Origin: Holophaga sp.
GTDB lineage: Bacteria > Acidobacteriota > Holophagae > Holophagales > Holophagaceae
Direction of reading: 5' to 3'
DNA: 5,923 bases
NCBI GenBank assembly: GCA_030691225.1
Contig: JAUYES010000275.1
Span: 1-5,923 of the forward strand
Under the pieces are notes generated by a model, which did not search any database, was not told where the DNA came from, and worked only from the letters and a program-made list of their open reading frames with translations. The translations under genes and the position numbers were made by a program. Position 1 is the stretch's first letter, and each line of letters begins with the position of its first letter. Below, one piece after another: positions 1 through 5,923 of the stretch.

Positions 1-1425
1 CTACTTACAGCCATTTTCGTGCTCAGGCCTCATATCCAGGCATTGAAAGGCGAGCGCGTGGGGATCATGCTCCCGGCTTCCAACGCCGCCGCCGTGGCCT
101 ACCTCACGGTGCTGTTCTCAGGGAAGGTGCCCGTGATGGTCAATTGGACCGCCGGCTCCCGCAATCTGGTACATGGCCTGGAACTCCTGGGCGTTGACAA
201 GGTGCTCACCTCCTCGCTGTTGGTCTCCAAGGTGGAAGCCATGGGGGCAGATCTTTCAGGCATTCGCGACCGCTTCTGGATGCTGGAGGATCTCGGCAAG
301 TCCCTGACGCGCACGGAAAAGCTCGTCGCATTTCTCCGTGCACGGCTCTCCTGGCGCGCCCTAGGCAAGGCGAAGGTTCCCGAAACCGCCGTGGTCATCT
401 TCACCAGCGGTAGCGAAAATCTGCCCAAGGCCGTGCCCCTCACGCACCGCAACCTGCTTTCTAATGTGCGGGATCTGGTTCAGCTCTTTCCGCTCACCGC
501 CACGGAACGCATGATCGGTTTCTTGCCGCCCTTCCATTCCTTTGGCCTCACCGGAACCATGCTGCTGCCCCTGTGTTCCGGCCTACCGGTGGTCTACTTC
601 CCCAATCCCACGGATGGCAGCGCCCTGGCGCGGCTGGTGGAAGCCTACAAAATCACCATGCTGGTGGGCACACCCACGTTCCTATCGGGCATCGTGCGAT
701 CGGCCTCGGATGCCCAACTGGCCTCGCTGCGCATGGTGGTGGCCGGAGCGGAGAAATGCCCCGAAGCTTTGTACGAAATATTGGGTCGCCGCTGGCCCGG
801 CATGCGCGTGCTGGAAGGCTACGGCATTACCGAATGCTCGCCCGTGCTGAGCGTCAACGCCTTCGAAGATCCCCAGCGCGGCACCATCGGCAAACCCCTG
901 CCCAGCGTCGAACACCTCGTCATCGACCTGGACACGGAAGCGCCCGTGGAGCCCGGCAAGGCCGGCATGCTCCTGGTGCGCGGCGCCAGCATCTTTGGCG
1001 GGTATCTCAACTACGAAGGAGATTCGCCCTTTGTGGAATGCGCCGGCAAGACCTGGTACCGCACCGGCGATCTGGTGCGTCAAGAATCGGATGGCACCCT
1101 GGTCTTCACGGGTCGTTTGAAACGGTTTGTGAAGATGGCCGGCGAAATGGTGTCGCTCCCCGCCATCGAAGAATCCCTGCTGCGCCATTTCACCCGCGAA
1201 GATGATCAGGAAATTCCCCTGGCTGTGGAAGCCACCGCCTCCGACAGCCAACCCGAAGTGGTGCTCTTCACCATCCGCCCCATCACCCGAGAAGAAGCCA
1301 ACGCCGTGCTGGGCCAAGCAGGCCTAAGCCCCCTGCACTTCATCAGACAGGTGCGCCAAGTGGAGAAGATTCCCGTGCTGGGCACGGGAAAGACGGACTA
1401 CCGCAGCTTGAAGGCATTGCTCTGA
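1..1425 (+). CDS. aas: Aas-type acyl-ACP synthetase / acyltransferase, C-terminal AMP-binding domain (5' partial)
   Basis: The frame is open from base 1 (reading LLTAIFVLRPHIQ) to TGA at 1423-1425, so the first 474 visible residues are the 3' part of a longer gene. The GTG at 19 is an internal valine, not a start. Adenylate-forming motifs appear in the family order: P-loop FTSGSENLPKAVPLTH at window residues 134-149, GYGITECSP at 273-281, YRTGD at 353-357, GRLKRFVKMAGE hinge at 371-382, and GTGKTDY at 461-467 with the expected catalytic lysine K464. The early stretch GKVPVMVNWTAGSRNLVH is typical of Aas proteins. Such enzymes activate fatty acids with ATP, load them on ACP and reacylate lysophospholipids at the inner membrane. 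In that family a PlsC acyltransferase domain, sometimes preceded by a lysophospholipid permease, lies N-terminal; here it would be outside the window. A stand-alone acyl-ACP synthetase is the main alternative. The gene converges with the operon on the other strand and ends at the terminator at 1461-1500. Confidence 0.93.
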   Translation, partial: LLTAIFVLRPHIQALKGERVGIMLPASNAAAVAYLTVLFSGKVPVMVNWTAGSRNLVHGLELLGVDKVLTSSLLVSKVEAMGADLSGIRDRFWMLEDLGKSLTRTEKLVAFLRARLSWRALGKAKVPETAVVIFTSGSENLPKAVPLTHRNLLSNVRDLVQLFPLTATERMIGFLPPFHSFGLTGTMLLPLCSGLPVVYFPNPTDGSALARLVEAYKITMLVGTPTFLSGIVRSASDAQLASLRMVVAGAEKCPEALYEILGRRWPGMRVLEGYGITECSPVLSVNAFEDPQRGTIGKPLPSVEHLVIDLDTEAPVEPGKAGMLLVRGASIFGGYLNYEGDSPFVECAGKTWYRTGDLVRQESDGTLVFTGRLKRFVKMAGEMVSLPAIEESLLRHFTREDDQEIPLAVEATASDSQPEVVLFTIRPITREEANAVLGQAGLSPLHFIRQVRQVEKIPVLGTGKTDYRSLKALL

Positions 1426-1460
1426 ATAGCTTCGGTTCACTCACTCTAGTTCTGTGCACA

Positions 1461-1500
1461 CCAACAAAAAAGCCGCTCAACCGAGCGGCTTTTTTGTTGG
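1461..1500. terminator. Bidirectional rho-independent terminator (perfect palindrome)
   Basis: Two arms of 18 bases pair perfectly (1461-1478 with 1483-1500) around a 4-base AACC loop. The GC core GCCGCTC/GAGCGGC is flanked by A6 on the left and T6 on the right, so each strand reads a GC stem followed by a U tract. It lies 35 bases after the stop of the + strand gene and 13 bases after the TAG stop of the last - strand gene. It therefore most likely ends both converging transcripts. Nothing else is visible in the 88-base gap from 1426 to 1513. Confidence 0.93.
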
Positions 1501-1513
1501 CTAACGATCGAAA

Positions 1514-2239
1514 CTAATCCAATTCTTTCGCGCTGCTGGCGAGGGAGGCGGTGTCTTTGATCTTGGCGGGGGAGGGATCGGCGGCGAGGGTGATTTTTTC
1601 AGCCTTGGCGATGTTGGTGATGATGCCTCGGGCGGCGGTGAAGGATTTAGTCTGCTGGGGAACCTGCTGCACGACGGCGGTGAGCACGGCGATCTGAGCA
1701 GCCACCTGAGTGGCCTTGCCGGCCTGCAGGGGATTGCTGGCGAGGCTCTTGCTGGCTTCCTGAAGGCTGGTGAGGGTCTTGGGGGCGGCGGCAACGGCGA
1801 TGGCGTCGGCACCGAGCATCAGGCCCAGATGGGAATTGGCCTTGGCCACCGTGCTGGATTTTTCCTTCTTGTAGGACTTCCAATCGCCCTGGAGCGCGGC
1901 CATTTCATCGCCTGCGGCGCTGGCCACCTTCAACTGCTCGGCATCGATGTTGCCGTCCTTGCGCTTGGCGGAAAGCTCCGCGTACTGGGCGCTTAGTTTC
2001 TTGATCTTGGCCACCTTCTCAGGGGGAAACATGTCCAGCATGGTGTTGACGCCCCTCATGCCCTGGTCGGTGGCGATGGTGACGAAGCCAATCATGGCCG
2101 TGCCGGAAGCCAGGGCCGCGCCCACATCCACACTGGAGGAAGCGGCAGGGGTGGCGGGTTTCTTCAGCAGTCCACCGAGGCCCTGGGCGGGCAAAACGGC
2201 AGCACAGGCGAGCAGGGCGAGCGCGAGACGGGTAATCAT
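1514..2239 (-). CDS. Hypothetical exported Ala-rich helical protein (241 aa), last gene of operon
   Basis: I do not recognise this family. The protein starts at ATG 2239 and ends at TAG 1514-1516. It opens with a signal peptide (MITRLALALLACAAVLPAQG) that would be cut near residue 20. An LLAC sequence at residues 9-12 resembles a lipobox, but it sits too close to the N-terminus for a normal lipoprotein signal, so I favour Sec export. The mature part is rich in Ala and Lys and looks mainly helical. A hydrophobic, small-residue segment lies at 37-57, a charged and probably coiled stretch (FPPEKVAKIKKLSAQYAEL and onward) at about 71-131, and further hydrophobic helices at 139-152 and 174-193. 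C12 is its only cysteine, and no catalytic motif is seen. The start is well supported by AGGAG at 5 nt spacing, and ATG overlaps the upstream stop as ATGA. Co-transcription and coupling suggest it works with the two larger exported proteins. The coding call is firm; the role is unknown. Confidence 0.87.
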   Translation of the reverse strand: MITRLALALLACAAVLPAQGLGGLLKKPATPAASSSVDVGAALASGTAMIGFVTIATDQGMRGVNTMLDMFPPEKVAKIKKLSAQYAELSAKRKDGNIDAEQLKVASAAGDEMAALQGDWKSYKKEKSSTVAKANSHLGLMLGADAIAVAAAPKTLTSLQEASKSLASNPLQAGKATQVAAQIAVLTAVVQQVPQQTKSFTAARGIITNIAKAEKITLAADPSPAKIKDTASLASSAKELD

Positions 2240-2249
2240 GGGTGCTCCT
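2236..2249 (-). promoter_or_regulatory. Shine-Dalgarno and ATGA stop/start overlap for the 241-aa gene
   Basis: Reading the minus strand, AGGAG (2249-2245) is followed by a 5-base spacer (CACCC) and ATG at 2239-2237. The TGA stop of the preceding gene is 2238-2236, giving a 4-base ATGA overlap. This fixes the start and indicates translational coupling backed by an independent ribosome site. Confidence 0.85.
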
Positions 2250-4266
2250 GTTGAGAGGCCAATACGGCCTGGTTGAGGTTCTTTTTGGCGGCGGATTCCG
2301 CCAAACGACGAAGGGTATCCCGCACATAATCCATGGCCCAGGCTCCCGTATCCAGGGGGCGCAGGGCCTCGGCCGGGCGGTCAAGTTTCTGGGCATGGTC
2401 GGTTTGAAGGCCGAATTTCAGCAGGGGTGTTTCGGGCTCGGCCCCGGTTTGCAAGCGAACCCGCCATTGACCCGTGAAGGTGGTGGTATCGCCCACCGTG
2501 GTCGAAGCAAAAGCCCCGGCCTGCAGCACGAGGCGAAGGGCCGAAGGGCTAGCTTCCTCGGCCAGCAAAAAGCGGCAGGCCCCCGGCACCATGAGCGCCT
2601 GGGCCGCCATGGGCGCCAACCATTTCGCCTCGGGCAACCAGCCCGGCGAGCCTTCCAGGATCGGAGGCGCAAACATAATCATGGGCTCGGCGGCGGGGCT
2701 GCCACTGAAGCGCAGCACATCGCCCGAAGCGAGTTTTTCGGCCCCGAGGCAGGCCAGATTCAGGTAACCCTTGGAAGGCGCCTGGGGCAGCAGAAAGGCA
2801 CCCAGGGAGCGTCCGGAATTGTCCTTGATTTCGCCTGCGGGTCGGAACCATTGCAGTGGTGTGAAGCGGGCCGGCGTCGCACCCTTCCACTGGGGGTGCC
2901 CCTGTGCGTTGGCCACACCCTCCTGGCCCACCAGATCGCCCGCGGGAATGGCGAGCAGATCGGCCTGCACCTTGGTCGCCAAACGAATCACCGCATTGCG
3001 GCAAACCGTGAACCAAGCGGCGTTGGCATCCAGTTCGCGAATGCCCGCCTGCTCCACCTGGGCCAATTCTTCGGTCTGTTCCAGGAAGGAGCGCAGCGGA
3101 TAGCAGGCGGCTTCGCCCTCCCCCACCCGTGCGAACACCGCAGCCCCAAGCTGGATGCGGTAATAGTGTTCCAGGCTGCCATCGGCCTTGGTGCGGGTGC
3201 CGTGGTAGACCCCCAGAACGCCAAGCTCCACTTTGCGATCCGGCGCTTCCAGCGCCACCTGGGCGGTCTCCCGCTGTTCCAGGGAGAGGAAGTTCGCTTG
3301 GGCCAATTGGGAATAGCGGGCGATGTGCTCGTGGAGGCGGCGGAGTTGATCCTTGGTGGCGGCCCGCCGGGGATCTCCCGGCAGGAGCCGCAGACCTCCG
3401 GCCTGAGAAAGGTAATTCCCCAAGAGCCCCAGGAAGGCATCGGCATCGAGCGTGCGCAGCGAGGCGCCGGGAGCCTTGGGTGAGGCTCCGCGCCACGCGA
3501 GGGCCACGGTGGGTTCCGGACGCTCCGTGGGCTTGTCCACCACGGAGAGCGCATAGCGTTCCCCGGCGGGTAGCTTTCTCCCAACATCGGCCACATCGCG
3601 AATCAGGGAATATTTCGGCGTCACGTCCACCACCCGGGCAAAGTGGCCCTGGCCTCGTAGCGTTGCGCCCTTCTTCACGCCGCGTTCGGCCCCGAAGGGC
3701 CAGATACCGCCCTTAAGGCTTGATGAGGGCGAACCCAGCGTGGCGCCATCGAGCACAAAGGGCGTGGCCCGCTCCTTCAATTGAGTGATGCAGGCATCCA
3801 TCCAACGGGCCGTGGCGGCTTCAAACGCTTGGCCCAGCAGTTCTTCGCGACGGGTGGCCTGACTGCGACCTAGTTCCACCGAGGCGGCCACCATGCGCGT
3901 GGCGGAAAAAAGATTGGCGTTGGTCCAAGGATCCAGCAGCGAGAGATCACCCACCACCACGGCTTCGTAGCGATCGATCACGCCAGCGGTGACTTCGCGG
4001 GTCAAGCGTGCAGCATGCAGGGTGGGCACCAGCACCAAAACGCGCTCATCCGGGGCGATCATTTCATCGACGGAAAGGCGCATCAGGCGGCCCGGAAAAG
4101 CTTCGGCAACTTTTTTCTCGAAGGCTTCCCGCAGTTTGGGCTCGATGGGCAGTCGCCGATCGGCAGAACCGTCGCTCACTCGGAATTCCGGCGCAAGCGC
4201 CAGTTTCACGGGCATCTGCGCAAAGACGGGCAGAACCAGCAGCAGGACGGCTAAAAAACGGATCAT
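2236..4266 (-). CDS. Hypothetical exported protein (676 aa) with a FlgT-C-like segment
   Basis: This is the middle gene of the operon. It begins with a clean Sec signal peptide (MIRFLAVLLLVLPVFA, likely cut before Q17). Residues 20-170 look like an alpha/beta domain with alternating strands and helices (VLVLVPTLHAARL, YEAVVVGDLSLLD). Residues 195-240 (GVKKGATLRGQGHFARVVDV, then PKYSLIRDV and a later LPAGERY) have the pattern of the small beta domain at the C-terminus of FlgT and of related envelope proteins; this is a resemblance by eye only. The remaining 430 or so residues, including a Gln/Arg/Leu-rich helical part near 300-345 and a beta-rich part near 480-620, match nothing I know. Five cysteines (159, 388, 422, 506, 564) are spread out and form no clear motif. 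ATG 4266 overlaps the upstream TAA by one base (TAATG), and no Shine-Dalgarno precedes it, so translation probably depends on ribosomes arriving from the first gene. A periplasmic or outer-membrane-associated role is inferred. Confidence 0.9.
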   Translation of the reverse strand: MIRFLAVLLLVLPVFAQMPVKLALAPEFRVSDGSADRRLPIEPKLREAFEKKVAEAFPGRLMRLSVDEMIAPDERVLVLVPTLHAARLTREVTAGVIDRYEAVVVGDLSLLDPWTNANLFSATRMVAASVELGRSQATRREELLGQAFEAATARWMDACITQLKERATPFVLDGATLGSPSSSLKGGIWPFGAERGVKKGATLRGQGHFARVVDVTPKYSLIRDVADVGRKLPAGERYALSVVDKPTERPEPTVALAWRGASPKAPGASLRTLDADAFLGLLGNYLSQAGGLRLLPGDPRRAATKDQLRRLHEHIARYSQLAQANFLSLEQRETAQVALEAPDRKVELGVLGVYHGTRTKADGSLEHYYRIQLGAAVFARVGEGEAACYPLRSFLEQTEELAQVEQAGIRELDANAAWFTVCRNAVIRLATKVQADLLAIPAGDLVGQEGVANAQGHPQWKGATPARFTPLQWFRPAGEIKDNSGRSLGAFLLPQAPSKGYLNLACLGAEKLASGDVLRFSGSPAAEPMIMFAPPILEGSPGWLPEAKWLAPMAAQALMVPGACRFLLAEEASPSALRLVLQAGAFASTTVGDTTTFTGQWRVRLQTGAEPETPLLKFGLQTDHAQKLDRPAEALRPLDTGAWAMDYVRDTLRRLAESAAKKNLNQAVLASQQEHP

Positions 4267-4268
4267 TA
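4264..4268 (-). promoter_or_regulatory. TAATG stop/start overlap without Shine-Dalgarno
   Basis: Minus strand 4268-4264 reads TAATG: TAA ends the first operon gene and ATG starts the 676-aa gene, sharing one base. The preceding bases (CTCACGGCCAAG) hold no AGGAG-like element, so initiation by termination-reinitiation is the simplest reading. Confidence 0.75.
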
Positions 4269-5810
4269 CTTGGCCGTGAGCACGGTGGCGCGTTCATCCA
4301 TGGTGCTCACATCGAAAGCGGCCAAGTGCGGCTCGATGAGGGCCATCACATCGGAACCGGTCTTGCCGTTGAGCGTTACGGTAATGGTCTCGCTCTTGGC
4401 CTCGCCACGGAACTGGGGCGTCACGGTAAACCCAGCACCGCGGAGGGCCTGCTTGAGGGCCGATGCGGTCGCCGGACTCTTCACGTTGTCCACGCGGATC
4501 ACGTAGGTGGTGGCGGCGGAGGCATTTTCACGGACCTCGGCACGGGTCACCTTGCGCAGGGCCGAGCGCAGTTCATCGGGCAGCACGCTATCGGCCTTCC
4601 GAATGGCCAACTTGGTGGCGCTGGCGCGGCCTAAATCATCGGAAGCTTGATCCCCGCTATCGCCGGAGACGACCTTATCGGGCAGCAACGTATCGCCATC
4701 CTTGATGCGCACCACGCGGTAGACCACCTGAGAGGTATAGCGATGATCTTTGTTCACGGGAGTGACCCGGTTCAAGGCCACGGCCACGTAATCGCCAGGG
4801 GCAATTTCCGGATTCTTCTTGAGGCTCTCGCGGATCGTGAGGTAGAGATCATCCTCGGTCTCGAAGCTGCGCCCCATGAGATCCATATCCACGAATTTGG
4901 TACCAAGGCCGGATTTCTCGAGGATTTCCCCCAGCGCCGCACGCACCTCGTTGGTGGCCCCGGCGCCCTTCTTGGTGGGGTCGGCATAGATGGTGATCCG
5001 GTGGTACTGACTGCTGGTATCCCGGAAGGCAGAGCCCGAAGCGGCACTCTGTTGTTGGGAGGCACTAGCGCGGCTGCTACGGGCATCGACATTGGCAGAG
5101 GCCCGGTTATCCCATTGGCCCGAGGCGGCCACATCGCGACTGGCGCTCAGTTGGGCCGAAGATGAACCAGTATTCGTACTCCGATCCTTGGAAGCATCCA
5201 CCTTGGTGCTGCCCTGGTAAGCCACGTTGCCCTTGCTGCTGCCGCTGGCATTGGCCTGCAGGGAGGACTGGCTGGAGGAGGCCGCTGAACTGGAACTCTT
5301 GGCGGCAAAACTGGCGGATTGAACATTGGTGCGGTTATCGGTGACTTCCTCGCGCAGCACCATGGGTTTGGAGCGATTCGCATCCTGGCCTTCCACGGTG
5401 TAGGCAAGCACGATGACCTTGAACTTGCCCTCGGCTTCTTGGGCCAGCGAAAGGTTCAAGCTGTCTTCCAAATACTTTCGAAAGGCGCGGCCATCCACCC
5501 GGACGGCGACTTCCACCATGGCCTTCCCGTTATCGATGTTCGAAGCCTTCACCTCGCTGCCGAGCACCAGCGTGGCCTTGTGATTCACCACTTCGCGCAG
5601 GATCCGGTCGTGGTCGGCCCCGAGCTTGGCCCGATTGCCGTAGATGCTGTAGAGCGCCTGGGCGAGAGCATCTTCCAAGGCCAAGGCCTCGGCGCGTTCG
5701 AGAGCCTTCTGGTTGGCCTCGGCCGTCTTCCCTCTTTTCTCGACCACCATTTCCCCTCGACCGGCCACGGTGACCACATCGGCCGCCTGTACGACCGGTG
5801 CCATGGCCAC
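4266..5810 (-). CDS. Envelope protein with FlgT-N-like domain and Ser-rich linker; signal peptide broken by TAG
   Basis: The open frame from GTG 5810 gives 514 residues; ATG 5804 is the other internal start. Neither has a Shine-Dalgarno, and the real start is probably ATG 5855, 15 codons upstream, cut off by TAG at 5820-5822. Numbering from 5810: residues 1-9 (MAMAPVVQA) are only the end of a signal peptide. Residues 11-118 (VVTVAGRGEMV, a long Ala/Glu helix with EALALEDALAQAL, LVLGSEV, then AMVEVAVRVDGRAF) resemble the N-terminal domain of the flagellar assembly protein FlgT and similar lipoproteins. Residues 165-267 are a Ser/Ala-rich linker. Residues 270-420 form an alpha/beta domain (RITIYADPT, DYVAVALNRV, QVVYRVVRI). 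Residues 435-514 show a strand-helix-strand-strand-helix-strand order like a ferredoxin fold. There is no cysteine. It is the first gene of the three-gene operon. The family resemblance is by eye, and the exact function is unknown. As sequenced, the product either is not made from its own start or stays in the cytoplasm, so the gene may be a recent pseudogene. Confidence 0.85.
   Translation of the reverse strand: MAMAPVVQAADVVTVAGRGEMVVEKRGKTAEANQKALERAEALALEDALAQALYSIYGNRAKLGADHDRILREVVNHKATLVLGSEVKASNIDNGKAMVEVAVRVDGRAFRKYLEDSLNLSLAQEAEGKFKVIVLAYTVEGQDANRSKPMVLREEVTDNRTNVQSASFAAKSSSSAASSSQSSLQANASGSSKGNVAYQGSTKVDASKDRSTNTGSSSAQLSASRDVAASGQWDNRASANVDARSSRASASQQQSAASGSAFRDTSSQYHRITIYADPTKKGAGATNEVRAALGEILEKSGLGTKFVDMDLMGRSFETEDDLYLTIRESLKKNPEIAPGDYVAVALNRVTPVNKDHRYTSQVVYRVVRIKDGDTLLPDKVVSGDSGDQASDDLGRASATKLAIRKADSVLPDELRSALRKVTRAEVRENASAATTYVIRVDNVKSPATASALKQALRGAGFTVTPQFRGEAKSETITVTLNGKTGSDVMALIEPHLAAFDVSTMDERATVLTAK
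5010..5318 (-). other. Ser/Ala-rich low-complexity linker of the first operon protein
   Basis: This segment encodes residues 165-267 of the 514-aa reading. By my count 33 of 103 residues are Ser and 21 are Ala, with many Asn, Gln, Asp and Arg and very few large hydrophobics. It starts with runs such as KSSSSAASSSQSS and later has SQQQSAASGS. It separates the FlgT-N-like domain from the downstream alpha/beta domains and is probably disordered. The frame stays open and the flanking domains are in frame, so it is real coding sequence. Confidence 0.8.
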
Positions 5811-5855
5811 GAGGGCAGGCTACAAGAGAAATGATGAACGCTTCGATAGCAGCAT
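5811..5855 (-). other. Original 5' end of the first operon gene: ATG and signal peptide, interrupted by amber codon
   Basis: From ATG 5855-5853 the minus strand reads MLLSKRSSFLL, then TAG at 5822-5820 (codon 12), then PAL and on, in the same frame, into VAMAPVVQA-ADVV of the gene body. Together these form a textbook Sec signal peptide: basic n-region (K5, R6), hydrophobic core, and a V-Q-A cleavage site at about residue 24. No base need be added or removed to join the two halves. One substitution at codon 12 (for example TTG for Leu) would restore a protein of 529 residues. An in-frame TGA lies further upstream, so the frame does not extend beyond this start by much. Confidence 0.82.
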
Positions 5856-5860
5856 ATAGG

Positions 5861-5865
5861 CCTCC
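5861..5865 (-). promoter_or_regulatory. Strong Shine-Dalgarno for the interrupted start at 5855
   Basis: Minus strand GGAGG (5865-5861) precedes ATG 5855 with a 5-base spacer (CCTAT). This is the best ribosome site in the window and marks 5855 as the intended start, in contrast to the GTG at 5810 and ATG at 5804, which have none. Confidence 0.85.
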
Positions 5866-5923
5866 AAGACGCTGGGGGTTAATCAGGGTATTTTCGAACT
5901 CGTTTCATACGTAGGAAAGAATC
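5866..5923. other. Upstream region of the operon, promoter expected but not identified
   Basis: These 58 bases are visibly more AT-rich than the genes and should carry the leader and perhaps the promoter of the leftward operon. I see AT-rich pieces such as AAAATACCCT on the minus strand, but no -35/-10 pair at a normal spacing, so I do not mark a promoter. No RNA gene or operator-like inverted repeat longer than 6 bases is evident. Confidence 0.4.

Noticed and set aside
19..21. GTG at 19 as the start of the synthetase gene
   Set aside because: The frame stays open to base 1 and the upstream residues LLTAIF fit the family, there is no Shine-Dalgarno before it, and starting here would cut off the beginning of the domain.
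682..1317. A 211-codon minus-strand frame inside the adenylating-domain gene
   Set aside because: The + strand carries all family motifs in order; the antisense product has no recognisable feature and no ribosome site I can see.
2242..3483. A 413-codon open frame on the + strand opposite the 676-aa gene
   Set aside because: It is antisense to a gene with a signal peptide and operon coupling, its product is a Gly/Arg/Gln-rich mix with no domain, and long antisense frames are common in GC-rich DNA.
5879..5908. A 9-codon minus-strand frame (MKRVRKYPD) upstream of the operon, a possible leader peptide
   Set aside because: It has no Shine-Dalgarno, no run of regulatory codons and no attenuator-like hairpin after it, so chance is the better explanation.
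5884..5918. A sigma-70 type promoter for the leftward operon (TTTCCT and TACCCT on the minus strand)
   Set aside because: The two elements are about 22 bases apart, well beyond the usual 16-18, and both match the consensus poorly.
1..5923. Insertion sequences, CRISPR arrays, tRNA or rRNA genes, attachment sites
   Set aside because: No terminal inverted repeats, spaced direct repeats, transposase motifs or RNA gene signatures were visible on either strand.

Overview
The window holds one partial gene on the + strand and three complete or nearly complete genes on the - strand. The two groups converge on a shared, perfectly palindromic terminator at 1461-1500. The DNA is GC-rich and densely coded, with Sec-type signal peptides, so it looks like a Gram-negative bacterial chromosome. 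The style of the exported proteins faintly recalls Acidobacteriota of the Holophagae type, but that is only an impression and no marker gene here tests it.

Region 1-1425 (+) is the C-terminal adenylating domain of an Aas-type acyl-ACP synthetase / 2-acylglycerophosphoethanolamine acyltransferase. Its frame is open through the left edge, so the gene begins outside the window. Region 1426-1513 is intergenic and holds the bidirectional terminator.

Region 1514-5855 (-) is a tight three-gene operon, transcribed right to left. First is a roughly 515-530 residue envelope protein with an N-terminal domain resembling that of FlgT, a long Ser/Ala-rich linker and two further alpha/beta domains. Second is a 676-residue exported protein with a short segment that looks like the C-terminal beta domain of FlgT. 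Third is a 241-residue Ala-rich, mainly helical exported protein. The junctions are TAATG (1-nt overlap) and ATGA (4-nt overlap), so the proteins are probably made in a coupled way and may work together in the periplasm or at a membrane. I cannot assign the operon a proven function, and no flagellar gene is visible.

The most striking observation is at the 5' end of the operon. A strong Shine-Dalgarno (GGAGG, 5-nt spacer) and an ATG at 5855 open a textbook signal peptide in the same frame as the first gene, but codon 12 is TAG (5820-5822). Translation from the obvious start would end after 11 residues. The only downstream starts (GTG 5810, ATG 5804) have no Shine-Dalgarno and would give a protein without a working signal peptide. 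This could be a fresh nonsense mutation, a sequence error, or readthrough/reinitiation. The second gene has no Shine-Dalgarno of its own and overlaps the first, so the lesion could silence much of the operon.
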